This document shows, one piece after another, positions 57,159-64,000 of a stretch of 64,000 nucleotides of DNA. Numbering within the stretch: the first letter of the stretch is position 1; each line of letters begins with the position of its first letter. This DNA is from Streptomyces coeruleorubidus (GTDB lineage Bacteria > Actinomycetota > Actinomycetes > Streptomycetales > Streptomycetaceae), in contig NZ_CP118527.1 in the NCBI RefSeq assembly GCF_028885415.1, positions 9,114,001 to 9,178,000 of the forward strand, in the 5' to 3' direction. Position numbers and translations under genes: made by a program. Under the pieces are notes generated by a model. The model searched no databases and was not told the DNA's origin. It worked only from the letters and a program-made list of their open reading frames with translations.

Positions 57159-58842
57159 ATGGTGGAGGGGGCGGACTCCGCGGCGCAGACCATGCCGCAG
57201 GAGCAGCAGACAAGGGGGCGGCATGCCGCCCGGCGGAAGAAGGACGAGGGCGGGCTGGCTCGTTCGTCCTTACTGATGGCTGTCGGCACGGTGGTGTCAC
57301 GAGCGACGGGGCTAATCCGTCAGGTGCTGCAGGCCGCAGCGCTGGGCACAGGCTTGCTGGCCAGTACGTACAACACGGCGAACACCGTGCCGACGAGCCT
57401 GTACACGCTGCTGATCGGTGGCGCGCTCAATGCCGTGCTGGTGCCGCAGCTGGTCCGAGCCAGGGCAACGCAGCCCGATGGCGGACGCGCTCACGAGCAG
57501 CGTCTGGTCACGCTCGTGGTGTGCGTACTGGGTGTGGGGACGGCGCTGGCGGTGTGGGCGGCGCCGCAGATCGTGGGCCTGTACATGCGGGACACCCCCA
57601 GACAGTCACGAGGCGTTCGAGCTGACGGTGACGTTCGCGCGGTTCCTGTTGCCGCAGATCTTCTTCTACGGGCTCTTCAGCATCTATGGGCAAGTGTTGA
57701 ACGCCCGCGAGAAGTTCGGCGCGATGATGTGGACCCCGGTGCTGAACAACGTCGTGCTGATCGGCATGTTCGCGGCCTACCTGGGGCTGATGACGGTTCC
57801 CGACCGGGTGGAGGACATCACCGCCGACCAGGTGCAGTTGCTGGGGATCGGGACGACGGCAGGCATCGCCGTGCAGGCCTTGGCGCTGATCCCGTTCGCG
57901 CGGGCGGCCGGTTTCCGGTTCCGGCCACGGTTCGACTGGCGGGGCACCGGCCTGGGCAAGAGCGTCCACGCGGCGAAGTGGACACTGCTGTTCGTCCTGG
58001 CCAACCAGGTCGCCCTGACGGTGGTCACGAACTACGCCAACGCCGCCGACCAGAAACTGCCCCAGGCCGGCGCGGGCTACGCGGCCTACACCTACGCGCA
58101 GACCATCTGGATGCTGCCGCAGTCGATCGTGACGGTGTCCCTGGTGACGGCGCTGCTGCCGCGCATGAGCCGGGCCGTCGCTGAGGGGCGCATCCCGGAT
58201 CTACGCGTGGACCTGTCCCGGGTGCTGCGGATCAGCGGCGTGGTCATCGTGCCCGCCGCGTTCCTCTTCCTCGCTCTGGGGCCGCAGATCTCATCGCTGC
58301 TGTTCGCCCATGGAGCGGCGGACGCCGCCTCGGCCCGCCCGCCGGGGTACATGCTGCAGGCGTTCGGACTCGGGCTCATCCCTTTCTCCGCCCAGTACCT
58401 CTTGCTGCGCGGCTTCTACGCCTTCGAGGACACCCGCACTCCCTTCTTCATGGCCGCCTGGATCGCGGGGGTGAACATCGCCCTGGCCACCGCGTGTCAC
58501 TTGCTGCTGCCTGCCCGCTGGGCCGTGGTCGGCATGGCCGGGGCCTACACCCTCTCCTACGTGGCCGGTCTCGCACTCACCGCGCATCTGCTGCGCAGGA
58601 GACTTGGGGGCCGCATCGACGACGGCGATCTGCGCCGCACCTACGTAAAACTGTTCTGCGCCGCGGGCCCGGCTGCAGGACTGGGCTGGGTTGCAGCGCG
58701 TGCGTGCGCGGACCTGGGAAGTGGAACGTGGCCTACGGCCATCGCACTGGTTGCCGGGGCGCTCGCAACAGCCATGGGGTATCTCCTCCTCGCTCGGCTG
58801 ATGAAGGCCAACGAGTTGCGTCGCCTGCCCGGAATGCGTTGA
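57159..58842 (+). pseudogene. murJ: MurJ/MviN-family lipid II flippase homologue, frameshifted
   Basis: Together the two frames encode a ~560-residue, ~14-segment MurJ-like protein. N part: RSSLLMAVGTVVSRATGLIR, TVPTSLYTLLIGGALNAVLV, APQIVGLYMRDTP. C part: HEAFELTVTFARFLLPQIFF, YGLFSIYGQVLNAREKFGAM, ending RLPGMR. The frame changes at the C5 run 57595-57599; one C fewer would restore DTPDSHEAF. That makes a sequencing error, a recent mutation or programmed slippage all possible. A TTA codon (57270-57272) would make expression depend on bldA tRNA. Streptomyces have another, main murJ near the origin-distal core genes; this looks like an accessory copy. Confidence 0.75.
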
Positions 58843-58867
58843 GTCCAGGTGGACGAGGCTGTGGACG

Positions 58868-59125
58868 GTCCTGCGTGCGGTCGGCGATGTAGTCCGTCCA
58901 GTCGCGCTTGGCCAGGGTGGCCCACCGGGTCGCCTTGCTCACACAGTTCGTGGCGGTGTGCCCACTGCAGGAACAGGCGAATGTCCCCGCGTTGGCGCTT
59001 GTCTTGGGAAGCCAGCGGTCAAGAGCCGGCTGGTTGAGGTCGGCCAGGGCGATGCCGTCGTCGTCCAGCCAGTCCAGCGGTTCCAGCGGCCGCTGGATGA
59101 GGGAGCGCGTCCGCGCCACTGACAT
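58868..59125 (-). pseudogene. Possible remnant of a tyrosine recombinase/integrase-type gene
   Basis: Minus-strand text ARTRSLIQRPLEPLDWLDDD then GIALADLNQPALDRWLPKTS resembles the N-terminal SAM-like part of integrase-like proteins in Streptomyces. A Cys-containing piece and KRDWTDYIADRTQDRPQPRP follow, with no catalytic domain. No attachment-site repeats are visible. The stretch 59126-59496 after it contains no gene I can support. Confidence 0.35.
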
Positions 59126-59496
59126 ACCAGTGCGCGAAGGGGCTGACGATCAGCCTGCTGATCAGCGGTGACGCGGTCGATGCCCTCGCGGCGACATTCG
59201 GCGCCGTCGTTTACCTGTCAATTTGGGCACAAAAGGGCTGCTCCGGCGTGAGTATGTTCGAGTGTGGGTCGGCGGCCGGTGGCCATCGCCGCGTCCGCAG
59301 GAGCGAGGCCCGCCGTCGGGTGTGTGTCGCGCGGGGGATGGCGTGTGCCGTGGGCGGCCGCCCATTACATTGGCCCGCGGCCCACCCGCGACGGTCCGTT
59401 GCGCTGGTGACACTTGGTCGGTCACCGGCACGTTTTCATCGCTTGCCAGAGGCCGCTCCCCGTATCGGGGACGCCCTTCGTACGGAGGTCACTGCC

Positions 59497-60315
59497 ATGA
59501 CGCAGGATGCGAAGTCCCCGAAGAAGATGCAGCGTAACCGCTCCACACTCACCCACAAGCTCGGCTACGCCCTGACCCACCCCGGCCGTGTCGCCCCGTA
59601 TCTGCGTCGGGCCTCCCGCGACACCTGGCTGCGCCTCAAGCATCGTGATCACGTCGGCTATTACCGCGCGGTCATGGCCTCGGACACCCGGCGCAACCCG
59701 GAGGCGGCTGTCGGCAGCCAGACCCACGAACGCTGGTTGGCACTCGGGCAGATGCAGTTCGACTACCTGGTCGAGCACGGGCTGCGCCCGGAGCACAGGA
59801 TGCTCGACATCGGCTGTGGCAACCTGCGCGGCGGCTGGCGCTTCATCGACTACCTCGACACCGGCAACTACTACGGCATCGACATCTCGCCGGACATCCT
59901 GATCGCCGCCAAGAAGACCCTCGTCGAGCGCGGGCTCCAGGACAAACTGCCGCACCTGACCATCACCGGCGACCTCACCCTGGACTTCCTGCCCGACGAC
60001 CACTTCGACGTCGTACACGCGCACAGCGTCTTCTCCCACTCGCCGCCGGCACTGATCGAGGAGTGCCTCGCCCATGTCGGTCGCATTCTGACCGACAAGG
60101 GGTTCTTCGACTTCACCTTCGACCGTACGGAGGGCACCGAACACCAGGTGCTGCGCGAGGACTTCTACTACCGCACCGAGACCCTCTTGGCCATGGCTCG
60201 CAAGCACGGCCTTCACGGCAGTTTCATGGACGACTGGGAGAAGCGGCCCCACGGCCAGTCGAAAATCCGGGTGAGCCGCTCCCCGCTGCCGGCTCTCGAC
60301 CAGCACGACGGCTGA
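59497..60315 (+). CDS. Class I SAM-dependent methyltransferase
   Basis: 272 residues. A basic N-terminal region (HKLGYALTHPGRVAPYLRRA) precedes the SAM-binding fold: motif I MLDIGCGNLRGGWRFIDYL, the acidic YGIDISPDIL, LPDDHFDVVHAHSVFSHSPP and GRILTDKGFFDFTFD. ATG at 59497 follows GGAGG at 59484-59488. The acceptor is unknown; the fold is like methyltransferases associated with sugar or lipid decoration. Stands alone; no operon partner. Confidence 0.85.
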   Translation: MTQDAKSPKKMQRNRSTLTHKLGYALTHPGRVAPYLRRASRDTWLRLKHRDHVGYYRAVMASDTRRNPEAAVGSQTHERWLALGQMQFDYLVEHGLRPEHRMLDIGCGNLRGGWRFIDYLDTGNYYGIDISPDILIAAKKTLVERGLQDKLPHLTITGDLTLDFLPDDHFDVVHAHSVFSHSPPALIEECLAHVGRILTDKGFFDFTFDRTEGTEHQVLREDFYYRTETLLAMARKHGLHGSFMDDWEKRPHGQSKIRVSRSPLPALDQHDG

Positions 60316-61021
60316 CCCGGCGCCGGCTGCCGGTTGCGGCTTCGTCGTTGTGGGCGATGCCGGTCAGATGCCTGTCAGTTGCCGGGCCGCGGGGAGGGAT
60401 GGGCTTTGAGGGCGTGACCGGGCCGCCGCTGAGAGCGCACTGGGCGACCGAGACCATGCACGTTCGCGGTCGGTCCCGGGCCGAGCAGCCCGAAGCCCCC
60501 ACCAGCCCTCCGGCCCGCCCGGCCTCGTAACAGGCAGCCGCCGCAGTGACCGCCTGGGAGACACGGCTCTGATCAGTGAGTAGAGCCGCCAGCCGCATTG
60601 GTCGCGCAGGGTGACGGTGTCGGCGCGGGCGGCGACGGCGCGGATCGCGGGCGCGGCGCGCGAGACGTCATCGGAGCTGTCAGGACTACGACGAGCGCTC
60701 TCATCGCGGCCTCCGGGCGGTTTCGCAGACGGTCGCGAGTGGGGCTTTTCGTCGTGGGAAGGAGAACGACCAGCCCCCGGCCATGGACGGCCGCGCCGGG
60801 CTGGAGCGAGGAGCCGACCAACGGGGACGATCCACGGCCGTGCCGTTAGCGACTGCCGACCGCGCGGTGTAGCGTCGTTATGTAGCAGTCGTGGTTCCGA
60901 AGTCTCGTTCGCCCGTGATCACGATCATGGGCGTTCTTGCTGTTCAGCGCCGCTCCGGACCAGGGCGATCACCTCCCGGGCCTGCAGGGTGCGAGCTCGG
61001 GTTTCCTCGAAGGAGCAGGCC
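60316..61021. other. 700-base gap without a convincing gene
   Basis: Frames here are short and Arg/Pro/Ala-rich on both strands with no motif. The last ~150 bases before 61022 (from about gtagcgtcgttatgtagc at 60866) look like the promoter and untranslated leader of the cold-shock gene, which in this family is often long and structured. Confidence 0.4.
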
Positions 61022-61225
61022 ATGGCCAAGGGCACCGTGAAGTGGTTCAACAGCGAAAAGGGATTCGGCTTCATCGAGCAGGAGGGCGGCGGACCTGACG
61101 TCTTCGCCCACTACTCCAACATTGCCGCTCAGGGCTTCCGTGAGCTGCAGGAGGGGCAGAAAGTCGAGTTCGACGTCACGCAGGGCCAGAAGGGACCCCA
61201 GGCGGAGAACATCCGGCCGGCGTGA
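61022..61225 (+). CDS. Cold-shock protein, CspA family
   Basis: 67 residues, a full cold-shock domain: [20 protein letters not shown] with RNP1 (KGFGFI) and RNP2 (VFAHYSNI), then the conserved [20 protein letters not shown]. Single-stranded RNA/DNA-binding chaperone in the cytoplasm. ATG at 61022 has AAGGAG at 61010-61015. The leader is probably long. Streptomyces carry several paralogues; which one this is cannot be told. Confidence 0.95.
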   Translation: MAKGTVKWFNSEKGFGFIEQEGGGPDVFAHYSNIAAQGFRELQEGQKVEFDVTQGQKGPQAENIRPA

Positions 61226-61228
61226 CCA

Positions 61229-61257
61229 CAGCGCCGCGCAAGGACGGACCGGCGCTG
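61229..61257 (+). terminator. Hairpin after the cold-shock gene
   Basis: CAGCGCCG (61229-61236) pairs with CGGCGCTG (61250-61257), loop 13 bases, four bases after the stop codon. The remaining gap to 61697 shows on the minus strand a stretch (61480-61620) reading GIGWNAVQELSADVQVKIHA that may be a remnant, but has no start or family I recognise. Confidence 0.5.
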
Positions 61258-61697
61258 GGGGTGTGACACTCGTGGTCACCGGTGTGCTGTCACCGGTGAG
61301 CCGTGAATGCGGCTCCGCAAGGCCCGCGTCCCCCCGTTGTGCGGGTCGTTGCCCTCGGGGCGGGCAGGTGTTCCCCCGGCGCCTGCCCGCCCCGCCCCTC
61401 AAGGCCCACGGCCCGCGAGCAGGCCGCTGCGGCGTGCTGCCGGTGGGACACGACACGACGGCCGTCACCGTCTTGCCCGCCGCGTGGATCTTCACCTGCA
61501 CGTCCGCCGAGAGTTCCTGCACTGCATTCCAGCCGATTCCGCCCGGCACCCGGGGACCCAGCGGGGGGCGACGGAAGCCGTGCAGCCAGAAGACGCTGCA
61601 TTCGACGACCTGGCGGAAGATGCCCAGGCCAGTGCCGTGTGGCAACGGGCATCGCGCCGTCGGCCGGCGGCGCGATGCCCGGCTGGGGATCGGAAGG

Positions 61698-63203
61698 TCA
61701 GCCGCCGTGCACGGCGCTGACGAGGTCGGGCAGGAGCTTCGCCGCGTTCGGCGTCCCCAGTCCGGTGACGGGGTCCCATCCTGTGCCGGCCGAATAGCCC
61801 GGGACCGACGTCTCGGCGGTGTTGTTGCCCACGGTGACGTCGTTGAAGTCGGCCGCGTAGGTGGCCGGGTTGGACGCGAGCTTGTACAGCGCCGGGTTGA
61901 TCCGTCCGAGTCCACCGTGGTTGATCTGGGCGGCGATGGAGACCAGGCCCGCCCACTGAGGACACGCCAGTGACGTGCCGCCGATGTCGTACCAGCCCGT
62001 GCTGCACGGTGTGCTGCCGCACTTCAGCCCGCTCTGGCCGTCGGGCGGGAGGGACAGGTACACCAGTGCTCCCGTCGACGGACTCGCCTGCAGGGAGATG
62101 TCCGGAACGCCGCGCATGGCGCCGATGGCTGTGCTGCCGGCCGGCAGCACGCCCGACTGATAGTCCGGCTTGGCGAAGACGCTGCTGTAGCCGCCGCCGG
62201 AACCGGTCCAGCCGGTCTCCGATTGGCCGGGGGCGTTCTGGCAAGCCCCCGGCGGGGAGGCGCTGTCGACGACCCTGCCGCTGGTGGCACCCGGGTCGGT
62301 GCACAGGTTCGTGCCGCCCACTCCGGTGACCAGCGGGTCGGACGCCGGCCACTCGACAGCGGGACCGGAGAGCGTCGACCCGCCCTGGCCCACCGGTGTC
62401 TTGGCCGAGCCGGCGCTTCCGTCGTCACCCGACGAGCCGAGAACGGTGACGCCGTTCTGTGCCGCCGACTTGAAGGCGTAGCGCAGGTTCTGAAGCGATC
62501 GGGCGCTGCCGAAGGCGCCCTCCGCCGAGGCGAACGACTGGGAGATGACGGTTGCGAGGTGATGCTCGACGACGTACTGCTCGGCGGCCATCATCTGAGG
62601 GAAGCCCTGTACCCCGAGGGTCTCTGCGGTGGGGGTGGTCACCAGCAGGATGTTGGCGCCGGGTGCCATGGCATGGGCGGTCTCGACGTCAAGAGCCACC
62701 TCCAGCGCCCACGCGCTCTTGTCCTCCTGCCCGGGGCTGTTGCTCGTGGACGGCGGCGCTTCGGTGGCGGGCGAGCCCTGCAGATGAAGCTCGCTGAAGG
62801 TCGGCATGCCGGACGCACAACTGACGCCCTCTTCCCCGCACATGGGCGCAATGCCGAATGCACGGTCGAAGACATGCAGGTCGTGGGCCATGGTGTCGCT
62901 GCCGTAGGAGTCGACGATGGCGATCGTCTGACCGCGTCCGTCGTCCCCGGCTGAGTGCAGCGGGCCCACGTTGTAGGCGGCCTGGATGGACTGTGGGGTG
63001 AAGCAGCGGCGTCCTGCTGACGCACACTGCGACTGGGTGGGTGGGGTCTGGCTGGTGGTCACCTGCGTGTAGTCGGCCACGGTAGGCCGTACTCGCGGAT
63101 AGGCGGCCTGGTAGGCCGCGCTCGTCGCGGGGACGGCGCCCGCCGCCGCGAGGCTGAGGGTTCCCACCCCCGCGAGTAGCCACCGTCTGATGGTGCGTGC
63201 CAT
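61698..63203 (-). CDS. Secreted sedolisin-family (S53) serine-carboxyl protease
   Basis: 501 residues. A signal peptide (MARTIRRWLLAGVGTLSLAA) and short pro-region precede the S53 catalytic domain. The E-x-x-x-D dyad is Glu168/Asp172 in WALEVALDVE, the oxyanion Asp260 is in GSSGDDG, and nucleophile Ser411 is in GGTSLACPQW. A C-terminal calcium-site-like region follows (FNDVTVGNN; GTGWDPVTGLGTPNAAKLL). Such enzymes are acid-active extracellular proteases; the pro-region here is short compared with fungal relatives. ATG at 63203 lies behind AAGGA. Transcribed alone. Confidence 0.9.
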   Translation of the reverse strand: MARTIRRWLLAGVGTLSLAAAGAVPATSAAYQAAYPRVRPTVADYTQVTTSQTPPTQSQCASAGRRCFTPQSIQAAYNVGPLHSAGDDGRGQTIAIVDSYGSDTMAHDLHVFDRAFGIAPMCGEEGVSCASGMPTFSELHLQGSPATEAPPSTSNSPGQEDKSAWALEVALDVETAHAMAPGANILLVTTPTAETLGVQGFPQMMAAEQYVVEHHLATVISQSFASAEGAFGSARSLQNLRYAFKSAAQNGVTVLGSSGDDGSAGSAKTPVGQGGSTLSGPAVEWPASDPLVTGVGGTNLCTDPGATSGRVVDSASPPGACQNAPGQSETGWTGSGGGYSSVFAKPDYQSGVLPAGSTAIGAMRGVPDISLQASPSTGALVYLSLPPDGQSGLKCGSTPCSTGWYDIGGTSLACPQWAGLVSIAAQINHGGLGRINPALYKLASNPATYAADFNDVTVGNNTAETSVPGYSAGTGWDPVTGLGTPNAAKLLPDLVSAVHGG

Positions 63204-63478
63204 CAGAGTCCTTCCTTGAGTTCGAAAGGGGACTTACGCGTCCGCCACCTCAGGTGGGGGGTGGGTACAGGGGGTGCGGACGTGGCGAGGCTAGCCCTCG
63301 CGGCTGCCGGGCCAACACATTCGTCCTGTCAACAGTGATCAAAGAATGGCCCTTGCCGAACCGGTCGAGCGGGCGGCCCACACCGATGTGATGCTCCCCA
63401 CGAGCCCGGAATGAAAGGCGACGATCGGGCAAGGCTCACGCGCATGCCGCACATGCACAACACTCGGCAGGTGACGTG

Positions 63479-64000
63479 ATGGCGGCGGCGGCCGGGGCGA
63501 CCCGGACGCCGCCCGCCACAGCGACCGCAGTCGAGACCGCTGCCACAACTCCGGTGCCTTCACTGCCGTCGCTCACGGGACTGCGATGGATGGCGGCGGT
63601 GCTGGTCTTCGGGCTGCATGTGCGCAACTTCGGATACTTCGGGGGTACCGGCGGGCGTATCGCGACGTGGGGGTTCGGGGCCGGGGCTACCGGGGTGTCG
63701 TTCTTCTTCATCCTCTCCGGCTTCGTCCTGATGTGGTCCGCACGGCCGGGCGACCGAGCACCGGCGTTCTGGTGGCGGCGTATCGCCCGGATCTATCCGG
63801 TCCACCTCGTCACCGCCGCGATCGCGCTGCTCATGGGCCTCACCCTGGCCCATCAGGTGAAGCCCACCCTGTATCAGGCCCTGGCCAACGTGCTGCTGTT
63901 GCATGCCTGGTGGCGCCCCTGGTGGCAGACGCTGGATCCCGTCAGCTGGTCGCTTGCCTGCGAGGCATTCTTCTACGCCGTCTTTCCGCTGCTGGCTCTC
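63479..64000 (+). CDS. Acyltransferase-3 family membrane protein (OafA/YrhL type), 5' part
   Basis: First 174 residues; the gene runs off the window. A disordered Ala/Thr N-terminus is followed by the family opening SLTGLRWMAAVLVFGLHVRN, the FFFILSGFVLMWS segment, the FWWRRIARIYPVHLVT motif (Arg-Arg/Tyr-Pro) and WSLACEAFFYAVFPLL. These integral-membrane enzymes O-acylate surface sugars, antibiotics or peptidoglycan. ATG at 63479; a GTG one codon earlier is equally possible. The acceptor is unknown. Confidence 0.9.
   Translation, partial: MAAAAGATRTPPATATAVETAATTPVPSLPSLTGLRWMAAVLVFGLHVRNFGYFGGTGGRIATWGFGAGATGVSFFFILSGFVLMWSARPGDRAPAFWWRRIARIYPVHLVTAAIALLMGLTLAHQVKPTLYQALANVLLLHAWWRPWWQTLDPVSWSLACEAFFYAVFPLLAL

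Noticed and set aside
1..64000. CRISPR arrays, tRNA or rRNA genes, prophage modules
   Set aside because: No regularly spaced identical repeats with unique spacers, no cloverleaf with a CCA-like end, no rRNA-like sequence and no phage structural genes were seen on either strand.

Overview
The window is high-GC actinobacterial DNA and almost certainly Streptomyces. Pointers are a Pup-proteasome beta subunit, DUF5709 and DUF5133 small proteins, a PucR-type regulator, a two-gene ATP-grasp RiPP cassette, a HelR-type RNA polymerase protein behind a rifamycin-associated palindrome, frequent GTG starts and GTGA/ATGA overlaps. It reads as accessory or arm-type chromosome: several self-contained catabolic or biosynthetic islands separated by decayed genes.

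Layout. 1-8.2 kb: 3' end of a divergent prcB, a nickel/cobalt permease behind a probable Nur box, small conserved proteins, a SpoIIE-type phosphatase, an acetyltransferase and a Gfo/Idh oxidoreductase. 8.2-11.4 kb: small Cys protein plus LysE exporter, then helR. 11.4-18.1 kb: an inositol/polyol island (isomerase, IolG-like dehydrogenase, sugar porter, IolE-like protein) transcribed leftwards, with a LacI regulator and an orphan ribose-type binding lipoprotein. Two identical 16-bp operators sit at the same distance from a TTGACA box. 18.2-22 kb: VOC protein, aldo/keto reductase and a secreted lipase-like hydrolase. 22-32.6 kb: the most striking region. A leftward AccD4-like carboxyltransferase, FadD32-like fatty acyl-AMP ligase, Pks13-like ACP-KS-AT-ACP-TE polyketide synthase and Tat-exported antigen-85/esterase-fold protein are followed by a PucR regulator and a secreted cutinase. 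This is the content of the mycobacterial mycolic-acid condensation locus, in a genus not known to make mycolates.

32.6-46.4 kb: aldo/keto reductase, an ABC-ATPase pseudogene, GlxA-type regulator, a graspetide cassette (tgmB/tgmA), an Ala/Pro repeat tract broken over three frames, a three-subunit molybdenum hydroxylase operon, and a scrapyard of three truncated genes. 46.5-52.3 kb: a LacI-controlled uptake operon (HAD phosphatase, LacI, two permeases, binding lipoprotein, 2H phosphoesterase) with GGAACGTTCC operators at both ends; the gene set suggests scavenging of a (cyclic) phosphodiester. 52.3-64 kb: lipoprotein, serine hydrolase, a membrane-anchored PstS-like protein, transposase and integrase scars, a frameshifted murJ homologue with a TTA codon, a methyltransferase, a cold-shock protein, a sedolisin protease, and the start of an acyltransferase-3 gene that runs off the window.

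All family assignments come from reading translated sequence by eye. No database search was run, so names rest on recognised motifs, lengths and gene order.
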